From the NCBI RefSeq assembly GCF_017745275.1, contig NZ_JAGHZS010000002.1:1-64000 (forward strand): DNA of 64,000 bases. The letters run 5' to 3'. The translations under genes and the position numbers were made by a program. The stretch is from Chitinophaga sp. (lineage in GTDB: Bacteria; Bacteroidota; Bacteroidia; Chitinophagales; Chitinophagaceae). Position 1 is the first letter of the stretch. Each line of letters opens with the position of its first letter. Shown here in pieces: positions 33,875-43,588 of the stretch. The notes beneath the pieces were generated by a model. The model did not search any database, had not been told where the DNA came from, and saw only the letters and a program-made list of their open reading frames with translations.

Positions 33875-34900
33875 CTATACCTGTAGTTGTAATGTAATCG
33901 CATACGCCCCATTATCTTCACTGATTTGTAATTCATATTTATCCGGATAGAGGTGATCCAGCCTTTGCCGCGTATTGGCAATGCCAATACCAGCATGCTT
34001 ATTGTCCGATACCATCCGGAATAACTTATTACTGCAGAAAAAATGGATATGATTTTCAGAAGTAGCCAACTGGATATTAATTTCTGAAGGTTCATGATTG
34101 CTAACCCCATACTTAAAGGCGTTTTCCAGGAAAGGAAGTAATACCAGCGGCGCAATGCATTTGATACCCGGACTACCGCTAACAGAAAAGTTTACCTGTG
34201 TTTTAGTGGTCAGCCGCAGCTTTTGCAGGTCTATATAATTCCGCAGGCAATCAATTTCATTCTCCAGTAATACGTAGTCATGCCGCGTGTCTTCGGTAAC
34301 ATAGCGTAGCATCTTCGATAGCTTCATAATGCTCAGGGCCGTATTTTCATTACGCATTATGGCGAGCGAGTAAATATTGTTAAGGGTGTTAAATAGAAAG
34401 TGTGGATTGATCTGGGCTTTCAGGAAAGATAATTCAGCCTGTGTTTTACGTGTTTCTGCATACAGCGCCTGTTGTTCAGTTTGTCGGCGCCGGCGGGTAA
34501 TCGCAATAGCAACGCTTAGGGAGAGGGTGAGCAGCAATAGGAAATCACTGACGATATCCAGTTTCAGTTGCGGCAACCAGCTGCCTGCTGCGGTATGTGG
34601 TACCCGGCTGAATAAATGATCAAACGGCCGCATATAGTTGATCATCAACAATAACAATAATACAGAGAAGCCATACAACACATATTGCTTACGAAAGTAC
34701 AGGCGGGGCAGGAGAAAGTAAGTATGAAAATAGAATAATGCTACATACGTTACCCCGAAGACAAGGTAATGGGTGGAAAATAGTATGGAAAGTGCCGGAT
34801 GGTCGCCCGTTTGCCCGCTAATAAAGAGCAGCGGTAAACTAAGGCATATCAGCCACCCTGTGATGTGTGCTATTACTACCGAAGATTTTAACCGGAACAT
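33875..34900 (-). CDS. LytS-type (PF06580) sensor histidine kinase
   Basis: The 341-residue protein has four hydrophobic helices in the first 135 residues, then the His_kinase signature LKAQINPHFLFNTLNNIYSL (His167) and a HATPase domain with LVLLPFLENAFKYGV and GIGIANTRQRL. Such kinases normally pair with a LytTR response regulator encoded next to them; none is present within this window, so it is an orphan here. Neighbours are exported peptidases. It probably senses a membrane or envelope signal, but the ligand is unknown. Confidence 0.92.
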   Translation of the reverse strand: MFRLKSSVVIAHITGWLICLSLPLLFISGQTGDHPALSILFSTHYLVFGVTYVALFYFHTYFLLPRLYFRKQYVLYGFSVLLLLLMINYMRPFDHLFSRVPHTAAGSWLPQLKLDIVSDFLLLLTLSLSVAIAITRRRRQTEQQALYAETRKTQAELSFLKAQINPHFLFNTLNNIYSLAIMRNENTALSIMKLSKMLRYVTEDTRHDYVLLENEIDCLRNYIDLQKLRLTTKTQVNFSVSGSPGIKCIAPLVLLPFLENAFKYGVSNHEPSEINIQLATSENHIHFFCSNKLFRMVSDNKHAGIGIANTRQRLDHLYPDKYELQISEDNGAYAITLQLQV

Positions 34901-35067
34901 TTGCGACAGATAGATAGAAAATGAAATTGCGGGAATCCGTCCAGATAAGCAATGGCATCTCTGTAAATAGCGGGTTTATGTCGATGAATCAGAGGAAACG
35001 CCGGGTTATCTTTTCCAGCCTCCCCGAATTATAGTAAATTGCCTGTTTTATAAAAAGAATATCAGAT

Positions 35068-37230
35068 ATGTTGCAACGAATCGTAAAACGGGTGCTAGTA
35101 TTAGTATTCCTTGTACTGGCGCAGCAAACCTATGCTACTGAAGGCATGTGGCTGCCGCAGCTGTTATCCGGTCTTAATGAGAAAGAGATGAAAGGAATGG
35201 GCATGAAAATCAGTGCCGCGGATATTTACAGTATTAATAAAGGGAGTTTGAAAGACGCCATTGTCAGCTTCGGCGGCTTTTGTACGGCAGAAGTGATCTC
35301 TGAGCAGGGATTGCTGCTCACCAATCACCACTGTGGTTATGATGCCATCCAAAAGCACTCTTCCCTGCAGAATAATTTCCTGGAAAATGGTTTTTGGGCG
35401 AAATCAGCCGTAGAAGAATTACCTAACCCAGGTCTCTTTGCCACTTTCATTGTCCGCATTGATGATGTTACCAAAGCTGCCCTGCAGGATGTAAAACCTG
35501 GTATGAGCGAAAGAGAGCGTCAATCCGTAATTGATAAGCGTTTAAACGAAATTAAACTGGCCGCCCGCAAAGAAAGCTGGCAGGATGCCATGATAAAACC
35601 TTTCTATGAAGGCAACCAGTATTTCCTGTTCGTTACAGAAACTTATCGCGACGTACGACTGGTAGGAGCCCCACCATCTGCTATCGGGAAGTTCGGATCT
35701 GATACCGATAACTGGGTGTGGCCACGTCATACAGGCGATTTTTCGATGTTTCGTATCTATGCCGGTAAAGATGGTCGCCCGGCCCCTTATTCAAAAGATA
35801 ATGTGCCTTTAAAGCCTAAATATGCCCTCACCATTTCCCTGAAAGGCGTGAAACAAAATGATTTCACCATGGTAATGGGATTCCCGGGCCGTACTACCGA
35901 GTACCTTCCGTCAGAAGCCGTTAAACAAACAGTGGAAGTTGTAGATGCTGCAAAGGTGGAAATGAGAGACGCTGCCCTCAAAATCATGGACGGCTACATG
36001 CGTAAAGATGAACAGATTAAAATTCAATATGCTGCCAAATACGCCGGTACTGCCAACTATTGGAAGAAATGGATGGGAGAAATGCAGGGCGTAAAACAAA
36101 CCAATGGCATCGGCAAAAAGTTACAATATGAAGCTACTTACCGGCAACTCCTGGACGCAAACCCGGTATGGAAACAGCAATACGGTGGCGTACTCGATTC
36201 CTTGAATGGCTACTACCAGCAATTGCAGCCCTATGCACAAACACGCGACTATTACAGCGAATTAGTGAAAAACGTTGAACTGTTTACCATAGGCGATCGC
36301 CTCATCACTTTCCTGAACGACGTACACGAAAGAGGAGAGGGACAGTATGAAACCATGCGGGAACAATTCCTGACGTCGATGCAGTCGTTTTACCAAAACT
36401 ATAATGCCAAAGTAGACCACGACATTTGTGTAAGCCAGGTAGCGCTTTACGCCAAAGGGGTACCTGCGCGATATGCCGGCAGTGATTTTACGCAGATCTG
36501 GCAGGAGAATAACAAAGACAGCCGCGCATTAGCGGATAAAATGTATGCACTTTCCGGTTTAACATCTCCCGAAAAACTCAAAACTTTTGTACAGCAACCC
36601 TACAATACGGTAGTAGCGCAAATGTGGACGGACCCGGCTACCCGCCTGATGATGGCTATGCGCAAAGGATTTGTAGACAATGTAAGTAAACCACTGGCAG
36701 ACATCCAGGCCAATATCAACAATCTCCAGCGTACCTATATGCAGGCGCAAATGGAGGTGATGGGCAGCAAAAAAGCATTCTATCCCGATGCAAACAGTAC
36801 GCTGCGCGTTACTTACGGGAAAGTAGATGGCTATAATCCCCGCGACGCTGTGCACTACGATTATTACACGTGGCTCGATGGTGTCATGGAAAAATATATT
36901 CCGGGCGACTATGAATTTGATGTACCGGCCCGCTTAATTGAGTTGTACAAGAAAAAGGACTACGGCCGTTATGGTGTTAACGGAAGAATGCCGGTGTGCT
37001 TTATAGCTTCCAACCATACTACCGGCGGTAATTCCGGCAGTCCTGCACTGGATGCCTATGGTCGTTTGATTGGCCTGAATTTCGACCGTACCTGGGAAGG
37101 TACCATGAGCGATATTAATTTCGACCCTTCTATTTGCCGCAATATCATGGTAGATATTCGCTATGTACTGTTTATAGTGGATAAGTATGCAGGATGTACC
37201 CGTTTAATAGAGGAGATGAAACTACAGTAG
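35068..37230 (+). CDS. S46 family dipeptidyl-peptidase (DPP7/DPP11 type)
   Basis: The 720-residue exported peptidase has a signal peptide ending before ATEGMWLPQL. Catalytic motifs are LLLTNHHCGYDAIQ (His88) and TTGGNSGSPALDAYGRLIGLNFD (Ser656). The C-terminal FDPSICRNIMVDIRYVLFIVDKYAG is strongly conserved in the family. These periplasmic enzymes remove dipeptides from peptide N-termini, feeding amino-acid uptake; S46 is typical of Bacteroidota. Whether it prefers hydrophobic or acidic residues cannot be settled by eye. The TAG stop begins the next repeat. Confidence 0.95.
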   Translation: MLQRIVKRVLVLVFLVLAQQTYATEGMWLPQLLSGLNEKEMKGMGMKISAADIYSINKGSLKDAIVSFGGFCTAEVISEQGLLLTNHHCGYDAIQKHSSLQNNFLENGFWAKSAVEELPNPGLFATFIVRIDDVTKAALQDVKPGMSERERQSVIDKRLNEIKLAARKESWQDAMIKPFYEGNQYFLFVTETYRDVRLVGAPPSAIGKFGSDTDNWVWPRHTGDFSMFRIYAGKDGRPAPYSKDNVPLKPKYALTISLKGVKQNDFTMVMGFPGRTTEYLPSEAVKQTVEVVDAAKVEMRDAALKIMDGYMRKDEQIKIQYAAKYAGTANYWKKWMGEMQGVKQTNGIGKKLQYEATYRQLLDANPVWKQQYGGVLDSLNGYYQQLQPYAQTRDYYSELVKNVELFTIGDRLITFLNDVHERGEGQYETMREQFLTSMQSFYQNYNAKVDHDICVSQVALYAKGVPARYAGSDFTQIWQENNKDSRALADKMYALSGLTSPEKLKTFVQQPYNTVVAQMWTDPATRLMMAMRKGFVDNVSKPLADIQANINNLQRTYMQAQMEVMGSKKAFYPDANSTLRVTYGKVDGYNPRDAVHYDYYTWLDGVMEKYIPGDYEFDVPARLIELYKKKDYGRYGVNGRMPVCFIASNHTTGGNSGSPALDAYGRLIGLNFDRTWEGTMSDINFDPSICRNIMVDIRYVLFIVDKYAGCTRLIEEMKLQ

Positions 37231-37328
37231 CTTTTAGCCATTAGCTTTTAGCAAAAATGCCGAGAAGATCATGCAATATGTTCTTCTCGGCATTTTTGCT
37301 AAAAGCTAAAAGCTAAAAGCTAACTGCT
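37228..37328. repeat. intergenic inverted repeat, TTAGC type, stop to stop, unique core
   Basis: TAGCTTTTAGCCATTAGC and the long stem CTTTTAGCAAAAATGCCGAGAAGA pair with the right arm TCTTCTCGGCATTTTTGC.., then tandem TAAAAGC words. Both neighbouring TAG stops (S46 gene and methyltransferase gene) are the terminal TAGC words. The core is unrelated to other copies although flank words recur. Confidence 0.88.
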
Positions 37329-38220
37329 ATATCCTGCATTCGTATACAATCGAGCTACATTGATCTACTACTTTTAATCCCTTTCTATAAGAGCGGAAAC
37401 CATGGAAGAATCCCTGGAATAAGCGACTCTTACCGGTTTTATATTTTTCACTAAGTAAGCTTACATAGAAGCCATCAAACACCATCGGGTGTTTTTTTAC
37501 CAGTTTGATCTGATGTTGTGTGAGTAATTTCTCCATGGCACCGGGAGAAAAATGATAAAGGTGCCTGGGTACATCATAGGCCGCCCAGTATTCTTTGTAG
37601 AAGGCAGCATCAGAAGACGTGTAGTTTGGAACGGCTATCAGCAAGGCCCCGTTAGGTTTCAGCAGGGTACGGATATGATCCAGGTAACGATGCAGGTCAT
37701 GTACATGTTCCAGTACGTGCCACATCGTAATGGCATCATATTGTTGTGCCGGCAATGTATACAGGTCTTCTACAGGCAGTGCGGTAATATCATAAATTGT
37801 TTTAGCATTGTGGCGGGCATTTTCATCGGGTTCCAGGCCGGTAACGGTCCATCCACCTGTTTGCATATAATGCAGGAAAGCGCCGGTGCCACTGCCAATG
37901 TCTAACAGGTTACCTGTTTTCATACCGGCCGCATTACGTACCCAGTTTTGTTTGGAGCGCAACGTAATTTTTCTGACACTGTGGTATAAACGATTGATGA
38001 GGCCTTGTTTGGTTTCTGAGTGAGAAATATATTCCTGCGATTGGTAATAACGGCCAATAGATGCGCCGTCCGGTATATTTTGGGTAAACCGGCCGCCACA
38101 GCCTCCGCAATGGAAGATATTAAATGTTTCTTTGGATACAGTAAAGTCTTTGGCAGTTAGCGCTTCATGAATTTGTGAAGATCCACAAAGCGGACAGGTG
38201 TTGTGATAGATTAAACTCAT
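37327..38220 (-). CDS. class I SAM-dependent methyltransferase with N-terminal zinc ribbon
   Basis: The 297-residue protein has CPLCGSS and FHCGGCGGRF (two C-x2-C pairs, a zinc ribbon, residues 11-45). A Rossmann methyltransferase domain follows with LLDIGSGTGAFLHYMQ, WTVTGLEPDE and MWHVLEHVHDLHRYL, matching the methyltransferase-11/SAM family seen in cell-surface polysaccharide clusters. Its substrate is unknown. It lies 25 nt after the mutase gene on the same strand and may be cotranscribed. The last codon and stop fall at the edge of the repeat. Confidence 0.88.
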   Translation of the reverse strand: MSLIYHNTCPLCGSSQIHEALTAKDFTVSKETFNIFHCGGCGGRFTQNIPDGASIGRYYQSQEYISHSETKQGLINRLYHSVRKITLRSKQNWVRNAAGMKTGNLLDIGSGTGAFLHYMQTGGWTVTGLEPDENARHNAKTIYDITALPVEDLYTLPAQQYDAITMWHVLEHVHDLHRYLDHIRTLLKPNGALLIAVPNYTSSDAAFYKEYWAAYDVPRHLYHFSPGAMEKLLTQHQIKLVKKHPMVFDGFYVSLLSEKYKTGKSRLFQGFFHGFRSYRKGLKVVDQCSSIVYECRI

Positions 38221-38245
38221 TTGTTTGTTGAATACGCTTATATAA

Positions 38246-39793
38246 TTATTTATACTCTCCCCATACTTCTCTCAGTACATCTGCTATTTCACCCAGTGTG
38301 GCCAGGTGTTCTACTGCGGCCACTACTAATGGCATCAGGTTTTCACTGCCGTTGGCTGCTTCACGGATACGGGCCAGCGACTGTTGTACTGCTGCATTAT
38401 TGCGGCGCTCGCGTAGGGATTTCAGTCTTTCAGATTGTATTACGCGAATACTATCGTCGATACGGAATACTTCCGGTGCCGCCTGGTCAGCCGCTGTAAA
38501 TTTATTAACACCGATGATAATTTTTTCATTATTCTCAATCTCCTGCTGATAGCGATAGGCGCTACGGGCAATTTCATCCTGTACAAAGCCTTGTTCAATA
38601 GCACTAACGGCGCCACCCATCGCATCAATTTTGTTGATCAGTTCCCAGGCTTTGCTTTCTACTTCATTGGTGAGTGCTTCAACGTAGAAAGAGCCGGCCA
38701 GCGGATCTACGGTGTCGGCTACACCGCTTTCGTAGCCAACAATCTGCTGGGTGCGGAGGGCAATGCGGGCTGCTTCTTCCGTGGGCAGCGACAATGCTTC
38801 GTCATAGCCGTTGGTATGAAGCGATTGTGTACCTCCCATGGTAGCTGCCAGTGTTTGGATGGCTACCCGTACAATGTTGTTGTGTGGTTGTTGGGCGGTA
38901 AGCGTGCTACCACCGGTTTGGGTATGGAAACGCAGCATCTGCGCTTTTGGATCTGTTGCACCCAGTGATTGGGTGATATGCGCCCACATTCGTCTCGCTG
39001 CGCGAAACTTGGCCACTTCTTCAAAGAGGTGGTTGTGTGCATTAAAGAAGAAAGACAACCGTTTGGCAAAAACGTTGATATCCAGCCCTACGTCCAATGC
39101 GGCTTTCAGATAGGCTTTACCGTTAGCAAGTGTAAAAGCAAGCTCCTGTACAGCATTAGCGCCTGCTTCGCGGATATGATAACCAGATATGGAGATGGTA
39201 TTCCACTTGGGTACTTCTTTGCTGCAATAAGCAAAAATATCAGTAATGACCCGCATAGACGGTTTCGGCGGATAAATGAAAGTGCCTCTGGCCGCATATT
39301 CTTTCAGGATATCATTTTGAATGGTACCGGAAATTTTCTTCAGATCGGCGCCCTGTTTTTTAGCGAGGGCAATATACAATGCCAGCAATATAAAGCCCGT
39401 AGCATTGATGGTCATTGAGGTAGATATCTGTTCCAGTGAAATGTCTTTGAACAATATCTCCATATCTTCCAGTGAATCTATGGCTACACCTACTTTACCT
39501 ACTTCGCCTTCAGACATCGGATGATCTGAGTCATAGCCGATCTGTGTAGGGAGGTCAAAGGCAACGCTGAGTCCCATTACACCCTGACTGAGCAGGTAAT
39601 GATAACGCTTATTCGATTCTTCTGCCGTGCTGAATCCGGCATACTGCCGCATGGTCCACAGCTTATCGCGGTACATGGTGGCATGTATTCCCCTGGTGTA
39701 AGGGAAGCTGCCCGGTTGCTCTTCCATGGCTACCGGCTGGCTATACACCGGCGCTATCACAATGCCCGAATCAGTTTGAATGGTTTTTTCCAT
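38246..39793 (-). CDS. methylmalonyl-CoA mutase family protein, catalytic subunit only
   Basis: The 515-residue protein matches the catalytic TIM-barrel of B12-dependent acyl-CoA mutases: [59 protein letters not shown] and [28 protein letters not shown]. It ends near residue 515 and lacks the C-terminal DxHxxG cobalamin-binding domain, as in the split archaeal-type McmA1/McmA2 arrangement. It should isomerise methylmalonyl-CoA and succinyl-CoA (or a related branched acyl-CoA) with a separate B12 subunit not found in this window. No chaperone GTPase (MeaB) gene is adjacent. Confidence 0.9.
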   Translation of the reverse strand: MEKTIQTDSGIVIAPVYSQPVAMEEQPGSFPYTRGIHATMYRDKLWTMRQYAGFSTAEESNKRYHYLLSQGVMGLSVAFDLPTQIGYDSDHPMSEGEVGKVGVAIDSLEDMEILFKDISLEQISTSMTINATGFILLALYIALAKKQGADLKKISGTIQNDILKEYAARGTFIYPPKPSMRVITDIFAYCSKEVPKWNTISISGYHIREAGANAVQELAFTLANGKAYLKAALDVGLDINVFAKRLSFFFNAHNHLFEEVAKFRAARRMWAHITQSLGATDPKAQMLRFHTQTGGSTLTAQQPHNNIVRVAIQTLAATMGGTQSLHTNGYDEALSLPTEEAARIALRTQQIVGYESGVADTVDPLAGSFYVEALTNEVESKAWELINKIDAMGGAVSAIEQGFVQDEIARSAYRYQQEIENNEKIIIGVNKFTAADQAAPEVFRIDDSIRVIQSERLKSLRERRNNAAVQQSLARIREAANGSENLMPLVVAAVEHLATLGEIADVLREVWGEYK

Positions 39794-39889
39794 AGTATCA
39801 AAAACTAGCGTTGCAATGTTACATAATTATTATGGTACTTCGCCGCTGAGAAAAATATTGATAATTTGTGTGAAAGTTGGCAGGCAATT

Positions 39890-40798
39890 ATGATCATTTA
39901 TTGTTTATTAGGCATTACCCTCGTGCTGGCGCTATATAGCTTATACCTGGTATGGAAAGCTGGTAGCAGGCCACTGCGCGCTACTTATACATATTTGTTG
40001 CTGGGATTGTCGCTGGCGGTATTTCTTTATTTATACGGCACCTGGGTATATTTATCTATTTATGCAGGCTATGTGTTTGGTGGCCTGCTGCTGGCCGTTT
40101 GTGCCGCCTATGTACTGCGTAAGCATGATCATGCCGCCAGGCCAACGCCGCTATGGAAGCGGCGCAGTAACCTGATACTGTCTGCTTTATTTATCTCGCT
40201 CAGTATCCTTTATTTTACCGGTACTACCGGTACACCAGATACGGTGCGCTTATCGCTGCCGTTTAAATCCGGTAAATACTATGTATTGCAGGGTGGAAAA
40301 GGGTTGCCTACCAATGTGTTTCACTTTAGTTTACGCGGTGCCGTATATGCCATGGATATTGTGCAGCTGAACAACTATGGAGGACGTGCCAACCAGATCT
40401 TCTCCCGTAACCTGCACGACTACACTATTTTTGGCGATACGCTCTATGCCCCCTGTGATGGACAGGTAGCAAGGGCTTACAGCGATGACCCGGATAATAT
40501 TCCCCCCAACATGAACCGCGGTCCTAAAAATACCAACCAGGTATTACTGGAAACCCCCGGCTATTATGTGTTTATGGGCCACCTCAAAAAAGGAAGCGTG
40601 GTAGTGAAGGAAGGACAGTATGTAAAACAGGGAGATCCCCTGGGCTGCGTTGGTAATTCAGGTTTTAGTACAGAACCACATCTGCATATACAGGTACATG
40701 CCAAAGCTGCCGGCACTCCCTGGTACCAGGGAAAACCACTTTACATACTATTTAATGGAAAAGGTTATTTATTGAATGAAGTGATCCACACGCGATAG
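39890..40798 (+). CDS. M23-like peptidase with N-terminal membrane helices
   Basis: From the ATG at 39890 the 302-residue protein has several hydrophobic helices in the first 110 residues, then a LytM/M23 fold with FHFSLRGAVYAMDIVQLN (His/Asp zinc ligands), DTLYAPCDGQV, LETPGYYVFMGHLKKGSVVVKEGQYVKQGDPLG and TEPHLHIQVHA (HxH). M23 enzymes cleave peptidoglycan cross-bridges; the HFSLRGAVYAMD variant is less typical, so activity is likely but unproven. The TTG at 39866 is rejected. Its stop touches the stop of the convergent gene. Confidence 0.87.
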   Translation: MIIYCLLGITLVLALYSLYLVWKAGSRPLRATYTYLLLGLSLAVFLYLYGTWVYLSIYAGYVFGGLLLAVCAAYVLRKHDHAARPTPLWKRRSNLILSALFISLSILYFTGTTGTPDTVRLSLPFKSGKYYVLQGGKGLPTNVFHFSLRGAVYAMDIVQLNNYGGRANQIFSRNLHDYTIFGDTLYAPCDGQVARAYSDDPDNIPPNMNRGPKNTNQVLLETPGYYVFMGHLKKGSVVVKEGQYVKQGDPLGCVGNSGFSTEPHLHIQVHAKAAGTPWYQGKPLYILFNGKGYLLNEVIHTR

Positions 40799-41323
40799 TT
40801 ATCGCATGAGGCGCTTGGCTTCTGCATTGATAATCTGGGAGGTTAGTTCAGCGGGTGATTCTCCGGCCTGTAAAAAAACTTCCAGTATCTGTTTGTTCAA
40901 CTCCAGTGCCGGCGCATCGGGAGGCAGTTGTACGGCTACCTGGTTGATCACGGAAATAGTTTGTTCCTTCAGGGTTTTTACCGCATCCCAGGTAGCGGAA
41001 GATACATAAATCTGCTGCGTTACATTGTGTTCGTATTCCGCTTTGATTTGTTGTACCATGGCAATTTGCATATCCACTGCGGACAGGCCCGGGTGGTAGA
41101 TCCTGCCAATCAGGCTTTGTGGCGTAATACGGTCTACATACAAGGCCATCCGTTCGTAAGCCTGTAACTGTAAGGGAAGTATGGCAGCGTTGACAGGTGT
41201 CTTTTTTTCTCCCTCCGGTGCATCCTCCGGCTTATTTTTTTTGAAGAGATCTTTTATGGTCGGATATATAATTGCTATTGCACCAATGGCAATGGCTATA
41301 TACAAGAGTTTATTCACATCCAT
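40799..41323 (-). CDS. hypothetical membrane-anchored protein
   Basis: This is a 174-residue protein with one N-terminal transmembrane helix (about 6-22, LYIAIAIGAIAIIYPTI), a Lys/Glu-rich linker, and a soluble helical domain (about 50-174) containing LQLQAYERMALYVDRITPQSLIGRIY and a central TQQIYVSSATWDAV. I recognise it as a protein type recurrent in Bacteroidota but know no function. The stop codon is directly adjacent to that of the convergent M23 gene, with no spacer and no repeat. Confidence 0.8.
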   Translation of the reverse strand: MDVNKLLYIAIAIGAIAIIYPTIKDLFKKNKPEDAPEGEKKTPVNAAILPLQLQAYERMALYVDRITPQSLIGRIYHPGLSAVDMQIAMVQQIKAEYEHNVTQQIYVSSATWDAVKTLKEQTISVINQVAVQLPPDAPALELNKQILEVFLQAGESPAELTSQIINAEAKRLMR

Positions 41324-41378
41324 CTTTATAGGTTATGTGCACAAATATATAATAATATTATATATAATTAAGTGTTAA

Positions 41379-41450
41379 GAATTAAGAATTTACGGGAGAT
41401 GAGCTACGCAAGGAGATGCTTCGCTGTCATTTTCCGTAAATTCTTTATTC
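41379..41450. repeat. short intergenic inverted repeat with unique core
   Basis: GAATTAAGAATTTACGG and CCGTAAATTCTTTATTC are near-perfect complements around a centre containing AGATGCTTCGC. It lies 15 nt past the aminotransferase stop on the minus strand and could act as its terminator. Confidence 0.75.
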
Positions 41451-41464
41451 ATATAGCATGCTGC

Positions 41465-42658
41465 TTAGCTCAGTTTTGCCAGCCAGGTTCTCATCCTTTC
41501 TACGCCTTTCTCCAGGTTTTCCATACTGGTAGCGTAGGAGAGACGAATACAGTCGGGCTGCTGGAATGCCACGCCGGTAACAGTGGATACGTTGGCTTTA
41601 TGCAGCAGGTACATGCAGAGGTCATCAGCATTATTGACCTGCATACCTTCATACGATTTATTAAAGAACGCACTTACATCCGGGAACATATAGAAAGCGC
41701 CTTCCGGATCATTTACTTTCAGGCCCGGAATTGTTTTCAGGGCTTCATGTATGTAGGCCCGGCGTTTTTTAAAGGCGGCCACCATTTCTATGGCGGTAGT
41801 CAGATCGCCGTTGAGTGCGGTAATAGCTGCACGCTGCGTGATAGAGCAGGTAGCAGAGGTAAACTGACTCTGAATTTTATCGCAGGCTTTGGCAATATCC
41901 AGCGGAGCTGCCATGTAGCCCAGGCGCCAGCCGGTCATTGCAAATCCTTTACTGAGGCCGTTGATAATGATAGTGCGGTTAATCAGATCTCCAAACTGCG
42001 CAATGCTTTCATGTTTGCCAACGTAGTTGATATACTCATATATTTCATCTGAAATAATAAAGATCTGTGGATGTTTGGCAAATACGGCTGCCAGCGAAGC
42101 CAGTTCTTCTTTGGAATATACAGACCCGGTAGGGTTGCAGGGAGAAGAGAACATGAACAGCCTGCTTTTTGGTGTGATAGCCGCTTCCAGCTGTGCTGCA
42201 GTGATTTTATAATTATTTTCAATGCTGCAGGGAACAAATACTACCTCACCCTGACAGAGGCTCACCTGTTCTGAATAAGTAACCCAGTAAGGGGTAGGGA
42301 TGATCACTTCATCACCGGGGTTTACAATGCTCAGTACGGCGTTGGCCAGGCATTGTTTGGCACCGGTAGACACCACAATTTGTTCCGGCGTATAGTCAAG
42401 ACCGTTATCTCTCTTCAGCTTATGTACTACTGCCTTTCTTACCTCGGGGTATCCAGCCACCGGGGTATAATGCGTAAACCCTTCATCAATCGCCTTTTTG
42501 GCGGCTTCACGGATATGTGCCGGGGTATCAAAATCCGGTTCTCCGATGCTGAGGTCCACAATATCTATACCCTGGGCTTTCAACTCGCGGCCGAGTTTAG
42601 CCATTTTAATTGTTTGAGGCTCGGAAATCCGTGACAGCCTTTCTGCTAGTTGATTCAT
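41465..42658 (-). CDS. pyridoxal-phosphate-dependent aminotransferase (AspC/class I)
   Basis: The 397-residue fold-type I enzyme has DLSIGEPDFDTPAHI at the N-terminus, VSTGAKQCLANAV, FSSPCNPTGSVYSKEE, IISDEIYEYINY (PLP-binding Asp and Tyr), INGLSKGFAMTGWRLGY (PLP lysine) and the C-terminal CIRLSYATSMENLEKG (substrate-binding Arg). It probably transaminates aspartate or a related amino acid with 2-oxoglutarate. A TAggTTTG -7 box lies upstream on the minus strand at 42679-42686. It stands alone between two terminator-like elements. Confidence 0.94.
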   Translation of the reverse strand: MNQLAERLSRISEPQTIKMAKLGRELKAQGIDIVDLSIGEPDFDTPAHIREAAKKAIDEGFTHYTPVAGYPEVRKAVVHKLKRDNGLDYTPEQIVVSTGAKQCLANAVLSIVNPGDEVIIPTPYWVTYSEQVSLCQGEVVFVPCSIENNYKITAAQLEAAITPKSRLFMFSSPCNPTGSVYSKEELASLAAVFAKHPQIFIISDEIYEYINYVGKHESIAQFGDLINRTIIINGLSKGFAMTGWRLGYMAAPLDIAKACDKIQSQFTSATCSITQRAAITALNGDLTTAIEMVAAFKKRRAYIHEALKTIPGLKVNDPEGAFYMFPDVSAFFNKSYEGMQVNNADDLCMYLLHKANVSTVTGVAFQQPDCIRLSYATSMENLEKGVERMRTWLAKLS

Positions 42659-42740
42659 ATCTTAACATTGTACCGGAACAAACCTACAGAAAAAAAGTAG
42701 ATTATACATGGAAAGATGCAGCATGGCTGCCATACCAACG

Positions 42741-42770
42741 CAGAAGGGGCCGTAATCACGGCCCCTTCTG
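42741..42770. terminator. perfect hairpin after the DUF4397 gene
   Basis: CAGAAGGGGCCGT and ACGGCCCCTTCTG pair over 13 bp with a 4-nt loop. The stem lies 30 nt past the DUF4397 stop on the minus strand. The T-tract is weak, so it may work as a processed 3' end rather than a classic terminator. Confidence 0.7.
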
Positions 42771-42799
42771 TATTCTATCGTTAAGAATTTATCTGTTGC

Positions 42800-43543
42800 T
42801 TAGTAAAGGCTCGGGATCACATTTACGAATGGTTTATCTATACCAGTGCTGCCTTTGGTACCTATAAAGTAAATGGTATACACAGATCCGGCATTTAAAG
42901 AACGGCCGTCGATCCTGGTCAGGTCGTTGTTGGTAGCAAGTATCTCAGTGGTACCCGCCTTCTTTATGGTAACAGCACTATTAACGCTGAAATTGGTGAA
43001 CTGGGCAAATTTAGTAGAATAAGCTACTTCGCTGATAGACATAGACCTGCGGTTGCTGTCTATTTTTTCATTACCTACGTAAAAGTCTACCAGGTCACCT
43101 GCGCCGGCGCCCTGAGACAGGTTCCAGCAACGGATGTTGATTTTCTGAGGGCTGGCAGAGGTAAAATCGCTTTGAACGTTTGCTGACATCACCGGGTTAT
43201 TTCCTAATACTACATAGGTGTAGTATGAAGTGGAATCATAAACGGAAGAATTACTGGTGATCACGCTGTCGCCACCTCTCTTCTTCAGTGCAAAGGTATG
43301 TGAGCCGCCTAAAACAGGGTAGAAGCCATAGAAGCCATAGCCGATGTTAGCCGTATCGCCACTGATTCTTTGGCCATTATCATAGAAAGACGCCGGCACC
43401 ATGTTGGTGGAGGCATTCAGGATCTGTACCATTGCTTTTGGTCTGCTGGGCGTTACCTTATCATTCTTCAGGCAGGAAGTGAATCCGATTGCTGCAGTCA
43501 ACAGGGCGGCTGCGGCCCATACACGATTGTTCTTGGTTAGCAT
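42800..43543 (-). CDS. DUF4397 domain lipoprotein
   Basis: The 247-residue protein has a lipoprotein signal (MLTKNNRVWAAAALLTAAIGFTSC). A DUF4397 Ig-like beta-sandwich follows with AMVQILNASTNMVPASFYDNG, GGSHTFALKKRGGDSVI, TSYYTYVVLGNNP and VSFYVG-like repeats later (VDFYVGNEKID). DUF4397 proteins are surface or periplasmic lipoproteins of unknown role, sometimes in gut and environmental Bacteroidota surface complexes. The gene is a single unit. Confidence 0.87.
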   Translation of the reverse strand: MLTKNNRVWAAAALLTAAIGFTSCLKNDKVTPSRPKAMVQILNASTNMVPASFYDNGQRISGDTANIGYGFYGFYPVLGGSHTFALKKRGGDSVITSNSSVYDSTSYYTYVVLGNNPVMSANVQSDFTSASPQKINIRCWNLSQGAGAGDLVDFYVGNEKIDSNRRSMSISEVAYSTKFAQFTNFSVNSAVTIKKAGTTEILATNNDLTRIDGRSLNAGSVYTIYFIGTKGSTGIDKPFVNVIPSLY

Positions 43544-43588
43544 TTTGCTCTCAGTTTTTTGTTGTGTGTTATTGTCAGTTGTTTTTTC

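Noticed and set aside
37228..37328. tandem AAAAGCT words as a possible CRISPR or microsatellite
   Set aside because: The words are part of inverted-repeat arms; there are no regularly spaced unique spacers and no cas genes in the window.
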